Source: JAFGPJ01 sp964439135 (GTDB lineage: Bacteria; Planctomycetota; Phycisphaerae; Sedimentisphaerales; Anaerobacaceae). From it: a stretch of DNA of 6,572 nt. Of the stretch, positions 1-6,178 are shown in pieces (within the stretch, counting starts at the first letter, position 1; each line of letters begins with the position of its first letter). The stretch lies in NCBI GenBank assembly GCA_964439135.1, contig CAYTNN010000240.1, forward strand, positions 1 through 6,572, read 5' to 3'. The notes beneath the pieces were generated by a model. That model saw only the letters and a list, made by a program, of their open reading frames with translations, made no database searches and was not told the origin of the DNA. Position numbers and translations under genes: made by a program.

Positions 1-1173
1 TACGCCGAATCGCTCGGCAGAAAATACGGCCTTGCTTACAACAACGGCACGTCAGCGATCCTGGGCGCCATGTACGGCCTTGGTATCAGACTCGGCGACG
101 AAGTGATCTGCCCGAGCATCACCTACTGGGCCTCGGTCGCGCAGGCGTACAGTCTCGGCGCCACGCCCGTTTTCGCCGATATCAATCCCGAGACACTATG
201 CATCGACCCGAATGACATCGAGCATCGAATCACGCCGCGAACCAAAGCGATTGTCGTCGTGCATTACGCCGGTATGCCGGCTGAGATGGACGCGATTATG
301 AAAATTGCTGCCGAGCACAATCTAAAAATCATCGAAGATGCATCCCACGCTCACGGAGCGCTATACAAAGGCCGGCAAATCGGCACCTTCGGCGAGGCGG
401 CGGCATTTTCCCTGATGACCGGCAAGGCCCTGGCCATAGGCGAGGGCGGAATCCTCTTTACCGACGACAGGCGTGTTTACGAGCGGGCTCTTTTATTCGG
501 GCATTACATCCGGCACGATGAAATCACGCTGGATGAGCTTAAGCCATTCGCGGGACTGCCCTGCGGCGGAGCCAAACACAGAATTCACCAGCTCAGTTCT
601 GCCTTCGGGCTGGTCCAGTTGGAGTTGTATCCGAAGCAGATGGCCGAGATAGATAAAGCGATGAATTATTTCTGCGACCTGCTCGAAGATACCGCCGGGA
701 TCAGGCCTATCCGGCCGCCCAGGGACACGAACACAACAAAAGGCGGCTGGTACTATCCGCATTTCAAATACAATGCCGAAGAACTCGGAGGGCTTTCGCT
801 GTCACGCTTTAGCCAGGCCATTAGAGCGGAAGGCTCGATCTGCAATCCTGGCTGCAATAAGCCGCTGCATCTGCATCCGCTGTTTACCAGTCAGGACGTT
901 TACGGGCACGGCAGGCCGACGCGAATTGCTTTTCTCGATGAGTCCGCAAAGATCGAGCAATACGTCGAAAAGCTGCCGGTAGCCGAGGGCATCACCCGCC
1001 GGGTTTTCGAGGTCCCGTGGTTCAAACACTACGAGCCGGAGACAATCGAACAACACGCCGACGCTTATAAGAAGGTAATCGAGAATTATCAGACGCTGTT
1101 GCCCGGTGATACCGACAAAGACGCCGAGACGGGCGGTTACAGCAGCTTTTTCAGCAGCCGAAAGAATACGTGA
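1..1173 (+). CDS. DegT/DnrJ/EryC1/StrS-family PLP-dependent aminotransferase, 5'-truncated by the window edge
   Basis: The frame is open from base 1, so the true start lies upstream; 390 codons are visible before TGA at 1171-1173. The family is fold-type I PLP enzymes that mostly transaminate keto-sugars for cell-surface polysaccharide or antibiotic sugars. Visible family marks, numbered from the first visible codon, are NNGTSA near residues 14-19 (cofactor phosphate loop), EDASHAHGA with Asp113 (contact to the pyridine nitrogen), and FSLMTGKALAIGEGG with the expected Schiff-base Lys142 (codon 424-426). A GCNKPLHLHPLF stretch near residue 288 matches the conserved PLHLxP region of the C-terminal half. 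The family is usually about 370-430 residues, so perhaps 30-50 residues are missing. An internal Met at base 70 is not the start, because the phosphate loop precedes it. The last 15-20 residues are polar and Ser-rich. The substrate cannot be told from sequence, and the gene is convergent with, so probably functionally unrelated to, the gcv operon. Confidence 0.93.
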   Translation, partial: YAESLGRKYGLAYNNGTSAILGAMYGLGIRLGDEVICPSITYWASVAQAYSLGATPVFADINPETLCIDPNDIEHRITPRTKAIVVVHYAGMPAEMDAIMKIAAEHNLKIIEDASHAHGALYKGRQIGTFGEAAAFSLMTGKALAIGEGGILFTDDRRVYERALLFGHYIRHDEITLDELKPFAGLPCGGAKHRIHQLSSAFGLVQLELYPKQMAEIDKAMNYFCDLLEDTAGIRPIRPPRDTNTTKGGWYYPHFKYNAEELGGLSLSRFSQAIRAEGSICNPGCNKPLHLHPLFTSQDVYGHGRPTRIAFLDESAKIEQYVEKLPVAEGITRRVFEVPWFKHYEPETIEQHADAYKKVIENYQTLLPGDTDKDAETGGYSSFFSSRKNT

Positions 1174-1190
1174 AAAAATTGCTCGTTCTT

Positions 1191-2639
1191 TTAGAGGCTT
1201 GCGATGTTCGGATATTTTGCCGCGGCGGTTTCGTTCGGTCTTGAGACGGGCGTCGTAATCGGCGCATTCTTGAGCGCATCCGGTTCGGTTATGGCCTGCT
1301 CGGCGATCTCGATCATTGCCTCTACGAAAGCATCCAGCGTTTCCTTGCTCTCGGTCTCGGTCGGCTCGATCATCATCGCCTCTTTTACATTCGTCGGGAA
1401 ATAAACAGTAGGGGGGTGGAACCCTCTGTCTATGAGAGCTTTGGCGATGTCAATCGCGTGGACGCCGTTGCCGAGCATGCTTTCCGGGACGCTGAAAACA
1501 CATTCATGTTTGCAAATTGTGTCGAACGGAAGTTCGAAGTGCTTTTTGAGCTTTTCCTTGACGTAGTTTGCGTTTAGCACCGCATTTTCGGCAACCCTCT
1601 TGAGACCATTCTTGCCGAGCATCAGCATGTAGACATACGCGCGCAGAATAATACCAAAGTTGCCGTAGAAAGGTGCTACGTAGCCGATTGATTTCGGCCT
1701 GTCATATTCCAGTGCATAGGTTCCATCGTCCCTTTTAACAACGATAGAGATCGGCAGGAAATCAAGCAGTTTTTCTTTAACTCCTACCGGACCGGCCCCG
1801 GGACCGCCGCCGCCGTGAGGGGTGGCAAAAGTTTTATGCAGATTGACGTGCATGATGTCGAATCCGAAGTCGCCGGGACGCGCCTTACCGACAATGGCAT
1901 TGAGGTTGGCTCCATCGTAGTAGGCCAGGCCGTCAACGCTGTGAACCAGATCGCAGATGTCCCTGATGTGAGGATTGAACAAGCCGAGCGTGTTGGGGCA
2001 GGTCAGCATTACTCCCGCGACGTCATCGTCTAATACCTTCTCGACGTCTTTCAATTCCATGAAGCCGTTCTCGGTTGTTGCTATGGTCCGAACCTTATAA
2101 CCGGCGATTGCGGCGCTGGCGGGATTGGTGCCGTGAGCACTGTCCGGGATAAGAACGGTGGTTTTCCTGTTGCCTTTGTCACGGTGATAAGCGGCCATTA
2201 TCATCATTCCGGTCAGCTCGCCATGCGCTCCGGCCAGCGGCTGCATCGTGAATCCCGCCATCCCCATGATTTCGCGGAGAAACAAGTCCGTCTCATAGAG
2301 CACGCGCAGCGCTCCCTGTGTGAGCATGCCGCCCATTCTCAACTGAGGCAGCAGCGGGTGCAGGTGCGCGAAGCCCGGGTAGGCGGCAATGCGCTCCGTC
2401 ACTTTGGGATTGTACTTCATTGTGCAGGAGCCAAGCGGGTAGAAGTTGGTATCGACGCCGAAATTTCTGCGGGACAGCTCCGTGAAATGCCTGATGACAT
2501 CGAGCTCGCTGAGCTCCGGCATCTCCGCCGGTTTTTCACGCAGCAGGGCCTTCTTGATATTTATCGACGCGGGCACGTCACTTGGTCCCGGCTGAACCGC
2601 CCGCCGGTCCGGAGCACTCTTTTCAAATATCAGCTTCAT
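1191..2639 (-). CDS. gcvPB: Glycine dehydrogenase (decarboxylating) subunit 2, P-protein C-terminal/PLP-binding half
   Basis: This cytoplasmic subunit carries the PLP that decarboxylates glycine and transfers the aminomethyl group to the lipoyl arm of GcvH, acting as a complex with GcvPA. It has 482 residues, normal for the split type. GVDTNFYPLGSCTMKYNPK spans about 61-79, AHGTNPASA about 168-176, YYDGANLNA about 240-248, and HVNLHKTFATPHGGGGPG about 264-281, with Lys269 as the expected Schiff-base lysine. The glycine-rich loop follows it directly. GNFGIILRAYVYMLMLG (about 326-342) and MMIEPTETES (about 422-431) are also typical. I chose the ATG at 2637-2639 over one 22 codons further upstream. 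It gives the usual MKLIFEKS-type N-terminus, overlaps the gcvPA stop as ATGA, and has GGAGAG six bases before it; the longer version would add a non-family peptide inside gcvPA. It is the last gene of the operon, with no lipoate ligase or lpd gene after it. Confidence 0.96.
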   Translation of the reverse strand: MKLIFEKSAPDRRAVQPGPSDVPASINIKKALLREKPAEMPELSELDVIRHFTELSRRNFGVDTNFYPLGSCTMKYNPKVTERIAAYPGFAHLHPLLPQLRMGGMLTQGALRVLYETDLFLREIMGMAGFTMQPLAGAHGELTGMMIMAAYHRDKGNRKTTVLIPDSAHGTNPASAAIAGYKVRTIATTENGFMELKDVEKVLDDDVAGVMLTCPNTLGLFNPHIRDICDLVHSVDGLAYYDGANLNAIVGKARPGDFGFDIMHVNLHKTFATPHGGGGPGAGPVGVKEKLLDFLPISIVVKRDDGTYALEYDRPKSIGYVAPFYGNFGIILRAYVYMLMLGKNGLKRVAENAVLNANYVKEKLKKHFELPFDTICKHECVFSVPESMLGNGVHAIDIAKALIDRGFHPPTVYFPTNVKEAMMIEPTETESKETLDAFVEAMIEIAEQAITEPDALKNAPITTPVSRPNETAAAKYPNIASL

Positions 2640-3967
2640 AGCACACTCTCCAGAGCTTCTGCCAGCATCCCGATTTGCTGTTTGGTACGCTTCTCGGTGA
2701 CACAAATCAGGATGGAATTTTCCATTTTGTCGTAGTATCGGCTCAGCGGAAATCCCGCAGCAAAGCCTTTTTCGATTAGTTTTGCGATTACATCCGCCGC
2801 TTCGCAGGGAAGGTCTAAAACAAATTCGTTAAAGAACCACTTTGCCTTGAAGTGCGGCTCGACACCGGGTATTGCAGTCAGGCGTTTGTATGCGTAACTG
2901 GCCTTGTCCGCACATATCTGGGCCGTTTCTCTCAACCCCTGTTTGCCGAGCAGGGACAGGTAAACCAGCGCCGTCAGGGCACAAAGCGCCTCATTCGAGC
3001 AGATGTTCGAAGTAGCCTTGTCTCGACGGATGTGCTGCTCCCGGGCCTGTAGTGTCAGGACGTAGCTTCGCCGATCCATTCTGTCGGTGGTCTGTCCGAC
3101 AATTCGGCCGGGCATCTTGCGAACGTACTTCATCCGCGAGGCCATGAATCCGAGGTACGGCCCGCCAAAAGACATCGGCATGCCAAGGCTCTGGCCTTCT
3201 CCGGTTACGATATCGGCCCCCATCTGGCCCGGGGTTTTGAGTATCCCCAGCGATATCGGGTAACAGGAGACGATCAGAAGGGCGCCTTTCTCGTGGGCGG
3301 CTTCGGCGATGTCGCTGAAATCGTCTATGCAGCCAAAGAAGTTCGGATTCTGCAGGATAACCGCGGCGGTCTTGTCGTCGATTTTCTTAAAAATCCGTTT
3401 GCGGTTTGCCAGGCCGTCTGCGCAATGCGTTTCTTCGAGCTCGATTTGCAGGTTCTGCGTGTATGAGTCAATCATGACGCGGTTAATGGGATTGACGCTG
3501 TTGTCGATAATGACTTTGTTGCGCCCGGTTATTCGCAGCGCCATCATCATCGCCTCGTACATCGCGGTCCCGCCGTCGTACAAAGAGGCGTTGGCGACCT
3601 CCATTCCCGTTAAGCGGCAAATGACCGACTGGTATTCGTAGATTGCCTGGAGCGTTCCCTGCGACAGCTCCGGCTGATAGGGCGTATAGGCGGTGTAGAA
3701 CTCGCTGCGCGAAACGACCGAGTAAACCGCCGCCGGAATGAAATGGTCGTAGAATCCCCCGCCCAGAAAACAAGTCAGATTAATCGAGTTCTTATCGGCA
3801 AGCTCCGCCAGCTTATTTCGGACGTTCTGCTCGTTGATACCGTCGGGCAGGTTCAGTGGTTTGTCCAGGAACTCCGATGGGATGTCGGAAAACAGATCAT
3901 CCATCCTAAGCCCGATTTCAGCAAGCATTTTTTTCTGCTGCTCTGTAGTATTCGATATGAAAGGCAT
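2636..3967 (-). CDS. gcvPA: Glycine dehydrogenase (decarboxylating) subunit 1, P-protein N-terminal half
   Basis: GcvPA is the partner subunit of GcvPB in the glycine decarboxylase of the glycine cleavage system; in most animals, plants and proteobacteria the two halves are one long protein. The 443 residues fit the split family. Characteristic blocks in order are FLGGGFYDHFIPA (about 67-79), SRSEFYTAYTPYQPELSQGTLQ (split across about 87-108), NASLYDGGTA (about 126-135), GEGQSLGMPMSFGGPYLGF (about 256-274), MPGRIVGQT (about 285-293), REQHIRRDKATSNICSNEAL (about 309-328) and ENSILICVTEKRT (about 416-428). This half lacks the Schiff-base lysine, as expected. The ATG at 3965-3967 is preceded by GAGGA with eight bases of spacing, and the protein begins with the usual short N-terminus. 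It lies 67 bp downstream of gcvH, and its TGA overlaps the gcvPB ATG, implying translational coupling and matched subunit amounts. Confidence 0.97.
   Translation of the reverse strand: MPFISNTTEQQKKMLAEIGLRMDDLFSDIPSEFLDKPLNLPDGINEQNVRNKLAELADKNSINLTCFLGGGFYDHFIPAAVYSVVSRSEFYTAYTPYQPELSQGTLQAIYEYQSVICRLTGMEVANASLYDGGTAMYEAMMMALRITGRNKVIIDNSVNPINRVMIDSYTQNLQIELEETHCADGLANRKRIFKKIDDKTAAVILQNPNFFGCIDDFSDIAEAAHEKGALLIVSCYPISLGILKTPGQMGADIVTGEGQSLGMPMSFGGPYLGFMASRMKYVRKMPGRIVGQTTDRMDRRSYVLTLQAREQHIRRDKATSNICSNEALCALTALVYLSLLGKQGLRETAQICADKASYAYKRLTAIPGVEPHFKAKWFFNEFVLDLPCEAADVIAKLIEKGFAAGFPLSRYYDKMENSILICVTEKRTKQQIGMLAEALESVL
2646..2651 (-). promoter_or_regulatory. Ribosome-binding site of gcvPB, inside the end of gcvPA
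   Basis: GGAGAG on the minus strand lies six bases before the ATG at 2637-2639, within the last codons of gcvPA. Together with the ATGA overlap it decides the gcvPB start against the in-frame upstream ATG at 2703-2705. Confidence 0.75.
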
Positions 3968-3975
3968 TTGTTAAA

Positions 3976-3980
3976 TCCTC
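3976..3980 (-). promoter_or_regulatory. Ribosome-binding site of gcvPA
   Basis: GAGGA on the minus strand lies eight bases before the gcvPA ATG at 3965-3967, supporting that start. It is slightly weaker than the sites of gcvT and gcvH. Confidence 0.7.
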
Positions 3981-3993
3981 AGCACCGGTGTCG

Positions 3994-4023
3994 GACCGCT
4001 CTCAGGCTGCCCGGCCGCGGCCG
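3994..4023 (-). other. GC-rich intercistronic segment with hairpin potential between gcvH and gcvPA
   Basis: The 67-bp gap between gcvH and gcvPA is the only sizeable gap in the operon. It holds a perfect 12-bp palindrome, CGGCCGCGGCCG (4012-4023). In the transcript GGCCGC (4017-4022) can pair with GCGGUC (3994-3999), one pair being G-U, around a 17-base loop that itself has GGC/GCC pairing. No U-run follows, so it is not a classic terminator. It might tune RNA stability or the ratio of H to P protein; this is inference from hand pairing. Confidence 0.3.
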
Positions 4024-4034
4024 AATGGCGGTTT

Positions 4035-4415
4035 CTATAATCCCGCTACGTACTCCTTATATTGTTCGGTGTCCATCAGGTCCTCGTGGGACTTCGGATC
4101 GGTGAGCTGTAATTTAGCTATCCAGCCGCCCTTGTAGCAGTCCTCGTTTATAAGTTCGGGTCGGGTCTCAAGCTCCTGGTTGACTTCGATTACCTTTCCC
4201 GTCACGGGCGAATAGACGTCACTGGCGGCTTTCGAACTCTCCACAATAGCAATCTCGTCGTGAGCACTGACCTCCTTACCAATCACGGGCAGCTCGACAA
4301 AAACAAGCTCGCCCAACTGCTCCTGAGCGTAATCTGTGATACCCACTGTTGCGGCGGCACCTTCAATACTGACCCACTCGTGGTCTTTGGTATAAAGTAA
4401 ACCTTTAGCTGCCAT
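4035..4415 (-). CDS. gcvH: Glycine cleavage system H protein (lipoyl carrier)
   Basis: GcvH shuttles the aminomethyl intermediate on a lipoyl-lysine arm between the P-protein, T-protein and L-protein. The 126-residue length is standard. The opening YTKDHEWVSIEG (about 8-19) and VGITDYAQEQLGELVFVELP (about 24-43) are hallmark blocks. The lipoylation motif VESSKAASDVYSPVTGKV spans about 58-75, and Lys62 is the expected lipoyl attachment site; GGWIAKLQL near 97-104 completes the lipoyl domain. The ATG has AAGGAG six bases upstream, placed immediately after the gcvT stop codon (14 bp between genes), so it is surely co-transcribed with gcvT. Lipoylation must depend on enzymes encoded outside this window (LipB/LipA or a lipoate ligase). 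No defect is visible. Confidence 0.98.
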   Translation of the reverse strand: MAAKGLLYTKDHEWVSIEGAAATVGITDYAQEQLGELVFVELPVIGKEVSAHDEIAIVESSKAASDVYSPVTGKVIEVNQELETRPELINEDCYKGGWIAKLQLTDPKSHEDLMDTEQYKEYVAGL

Positions 4416-4421
4416 TTAATA

Positions 4422-4427
4422 CTCCTT
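4422..4427 (-). promoter_or_regulatory. Ribosome-binding site of gcvH
   Basis: AAGGAG on the minus strand sits two bases after the gcvT stop codon and six bases before the gcvH ATG, inside the 14-bp gap. The arrangement favours reinitiation by ribosomes leaving gcvT. Confidence 0.85.
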
Positions 4428-4429
4428 AA

Positions 4430-5716
4430 TCAGAATTTTTCGAACCGGCTCAGAACCATGCCGGCAAGATCCGGGCTAACATGCTCGGCTTTCTCTACAC
4501 GGTCTTTCCTGCCCTGTTCAAGCTGCCCACGGCTTCTCGCGAGGTAGTAGAGACCGACAGGATTGCCTTGTTCAGTGCGCTCTCTGCTGATATAAACCAG
4601 CGCAATCTGTTTTTCTTCTATTTTTGCGCAGCTCAGCACCCATCCAGTACACACACCTTTGCTGTTGAGAACTGCATCGTTCTGCCTGACGGGCCGGATG
4701 CCTTTTTCGCCGGGCAATTCAACTCTGGCCACTTCCATGTCATAGTTTTTCGCAATTTGCTCCATGGGTTTCTTGCCGATGAAGAACTCTTTGTCCAGTT
4801 TTACAGCCCATCCGTACCCGGCCTCAAAAGGCGAAATATCGAACTGCCCGGCCAGCTCATGGCCGTAAAGCGGCAGGCCCGCTTCGATTCTGAGACTATC
4901 CCGAGCACCAAGCCCGCATGGCACGAGCCCCTGGCCTTCAAACTTCTGCAGTATCGTTTCCCATAGCTTCGAAGCATCATCAGGGTGAACGAATAACTCG
5001 AATCCGGTTTTCGAGCCGGTGTAACCTGTGCTCGCGATAATGCAATCAAACTCGCCGAGGGTTGCCTGTACGAAATGAAACGGCCGCATTGCGGCAATCT
5101 GCTCGGCGGTTTGAGCATTGGCGAGAGCCGAGACTATATCGAGCGACCGGGGTCCCTGAAGAGCGATATCGACCCTGCAATCCCGGCTCTGACTCGTATC
5201 TCTCATGTCAACGATGTCGGGCTTGTACGGCAGTTTGCGCTTGATGTCTTCGGCGTCGACCGGAACCTCATCGTTTAGCAGTGCCTTGAAATATGCCTTG
5301 ATCTTAGGTTCGTTCGCGGCGTTAACAACCACCATGAAGCGCTCGCCGGCCCGGCGATAGATGATTATGTCGTCGAGAATGTTGCCGGCGGCATCCAGGA
5401 TATACGAGTAGCGAGCGCTGCCGACACCGAGGTCCGTGATTTTGTTTGTCGTCACGTAATCGAGAAAGTCCGAGGCCTTGGGGCCTGAAACATCGAGTGT
5501 GCCCATGTGGGTACAGTCGAACAATCCCGCCGCCTCGCGAACCGCGCTATGCTCGGCGGCTATCGTCGAATACCACAAGGGCATGATATAACCGCAGAAC
5601 GGATTCATGTGCAGCCGGCTTGGCAGCTTCAAATGCTGCTTGTAGAGAACGCTCCCCACGGCAGGCGTGTCCACCTGATCAAAGATAAAATGACCTGCGC
5701 GAGTCCTTTCTTGCAT
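4430..5716 (-). CDS. gcvT: Glycine cleavage system T protein (aminomethyltransferase), long divergent form
   Basis: GcvT transfers the one-carbon unit from aminomethyl-GcvH to tetrahydrofolate, giving 5,10-methylene-THF and ammonia. It has 428 residues, against roughly 360-375 for well-known members. Family marks are LYKQHLKL...PFCGYIMPLWYS (about 24-50, usually PFAGWxMPVQY), EHSAVREAAGLFDCTHMG (about 55-72), and GNILDDIIIY (about 111-120) with the expected catalytic Asp116. ALQGP (185-189), TGYTGSKTGFEL (about 230-241; usually TGYTGEDGFE, so one residue longer), and GLGARDSLRIEAGLPLYGHEL (about 268-288) follow. By comparison with remembered family proteins, the extra length comes from about 20 residues at the N-terminus, about 20 before ALQGP, and a longer, charged C-terminal tail. 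The ATG at 5714-5716 has AAAGGAG seven bases upstream, and the next in-frame Met (37) would cut into the core, so the extension appears to be translated. It is the first gene of the operon; its neighbours make a role in glycine cleavage very likely despite the divergence. Confidence 0.95.
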   Translation of the reverse strand: MQERTRAGHFIFDQVDTPAVGSVLYKQHLKLPSRLHMNPFCGYIMPLWYSTIAAEHSAVREAAGLFDCTHMGTLDVSGPKASDFLDYVTTNKITDLGVGSARYSYILDAAGNILDDIIIYRRAGERFMVVVNAANEPKIKAYFKALLNDEVPVDAEDIKRKLPYKPDIVDMRDTSQSRDCRVDIALQGPRSLDIVSALANAQTAEQIAAMRPFHFVQATLGEFDCIIASTGYTGSKTGFELFVHPDDASKLWETILQKFEGQGLVPCGLGARDSLRIEAGLPLYGHELAGQFDISPFEAGYGWAVKLDKEFFIGKKPMEQIAKNYDMEVARVELPGEKGIRPVRQNDAVLNSKGVCTGWVLSCAKIEEKQIALVYISRERTEQGNPVGLYYLARSRGQLEQGRKDRVEKAEHVSPDLAGMVLSRFEKF

Positions 5717-5723
5717 CGTATTG

Positions 5724-5730
5724 CTCCTTT
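5724..5730 (-). promoter_or_regulatory. Ribosome-binding site of gcvT
   Basis: On the minus strand AAAGGAG lies seven bases before the ATG at 5714-5716. It fixes the gcvT start and shows that the roughly 20-residue N-terminal extension is probably translated. Confidence 0.85.
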
Positions 5731-5747
5731 TTTAAGACATCCGCGCA

Positions 5748-5776
5748 ACATTAGTGGAAAATCTTTGATTAGTCAA
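5748..5776 (-). promoter_or_regulatory. Predicted sigma-70-type promoter of the gcvTHPAPB operon
   Basis: Read on the minus strand there is TTGACT (5771-5776, 5 of 6 to the -35 consensus), a 17-base spacer (5754-5770), and TAATGT (5748-5753), which keeps the first two T/A positions and final T of the -10 consensus. Transcription would begin near 5741, leaving a leader of about 25 bases before the gcvT ATG. Spacing is ideal and the -35 is good, but the -10 is only 3 of 6. It is predicted by eye only. Confidence 0.5.
5765..5776. promoter_or_regulatory. Small palindrome TTGA-N4-TCAA overlapping the predicted -35 box; possible operator
   Basis: TTGATTAGTCAA has inverted arms TTGA (5765-5768) and TCAA (5773-5776) around four bases; a flanking C/G pair extends the symmetry imperfectly. 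It covers the -35 hexamer of the predicted gcv promoter, where a repressor would act. Arms of 4 bp are short and could arise by chance, so the operator role is inference. Confidence 0.2.
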
Positions 5777-5783
5777 GGCCATT

Positions 5784-6059
5784 TCATTTCAAACTTAGGG
5801 CTTTTATGTTGATCTTTTCGCAGCCGGTCCTTGTCGTGCCGGAAACAGGGTGTTTTTTGCTGCCGTAAGGCCGTTTAAAACGATAAGGAATAAAGTCAGG
5901 ATAATCCGGCAGCAGCGGGCCCAGGTGGACTAACCGGCCAAAGATATGCGGATGGACCTCAACGGGCCGATCTTCGAATATAACATGTCCATTGCAAATC
6001 CAATCGATGAGAAGCAATGCGGCCTTTAAGCCTGTCACGCATGACATGAAAGAGATCAT
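5784..6059 (-). CDS. Possible small hypothetical protein, 91 codons, unrecognised
   Basis: This frame runs from an ATG at 6057-6059 to TGA at 5784-5786, ending just upstream of the predicted gcv promoter. I do not recognise the product. Residues 2-22 are mostly hydrophobic but interrupted by Lys and Asp, so a signal peptide or membrane segment is doubtful. The middle is rich in His, Pro, Phe and Tyr (for example VHPHIFGRLVHLGPLLPDYP), and the C-terminal 30 residues are basic. For it: codon choice (GGC, CTG, CGG, GCC) resembles the neighbouring genes, and base composition is higher in GC than the DNA beyond it. Against it: only a weak AGG precedes the ATG, an in-frame stop lies three codons upstream of it, and no domain is visible. 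It may be a real small gene, the remnant of a larger one, or chance. Confidence 0.28.
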   Translation of the reverse strand: MISFMSCVTGLKAALLLIDWICNGHVIFEDRPVEVHPHIFGRLVHLGPLLPDYPDFIPYRFKRPYGSKKHPVSGTTRTGCEKINIKALSLK

Positions 6060-6105
6060 CGCAGCGACCTATGCTGACAGGATCGCTTACAAAAAATGTG
6101 AATGA

Positions 6106-6130
6106 TTTTATCGGTACTGAGCCGATAAAA
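6106..6130. repeat. Perfect 9-bp inverted repeat TTTTATCGG-N7-CCGATAAAA
   Basis: The arms are 6106-6114 and 6122-6130, with loop TACTGAG. The 5' arm begins with T and the 3' arm ends with A on either strand, the reverse of an intrinsic terminator (A-tract, GC stem, U-tract), so it is better read as a protein-binding palindrome or a remnant terminal repeat. The arm CCGATAAAA recurs once more at 6504-6512. Confidence 0.6.
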
Positions 6131-6161
6131 GATTGTGGCCGGCTTCGATTGTCACTCGTAT

Positions 6162-6178
6162 CACGTTGGTTGAACGTG
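6162..6178. repeat. 6-bp inverted repeat CACGTT-N5-AACGTG
   Basis: The arms 6162-6167 and 6173-6178 are perfect, around GGTTG. The size and spacing would suit a small operator half-site pair or a short hairpin. No U-run follows, so a terminator is unlikely. It lies 31 bp beyond the 9-bp inverted repeat in the same non-coding stretch; chance is possible. Confidence 0.3.

Noticed and set aside
1138..1162. Short direct repeat of CAGCAG around a T-run
   Set aside because: It encodes the SSFFSS stretch at the end of the aminotransferase; the repeat is a few bases long and needs no other explanation.
2640..2705. 22-codon upstream extension of gcvPB
   Set aside because: The peptide does not resemble the family and lies inside gcvPA; the ATG at 2637-2639 has a good RBS and ATGA overlap.
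2133..2735. 200-codon + strand frame
   Set aside because: It lies opposite gcvPB and the end of gcvPA, which have unmistakable family motifs. Its Arg/His-rich translation matches no family and is a shadow.
3743..4105. 120-codon + strand frame spanning the gcvPA start and gcvH end
   Set aside because: It is antisense to two well-supported genes and its composition is not protein-like.
4481..4966. 161-codon + strand frame
   Set aside because: It is antisense to the conserved C-terminal half of gcvT, with no RBS or domain; it is a shadow.
6106..6130. Intrinsic terminator
   Set aside because: The stem ends in A on the 3' side on both strands and no U-run follows, so polarity is opposite to a terminator.
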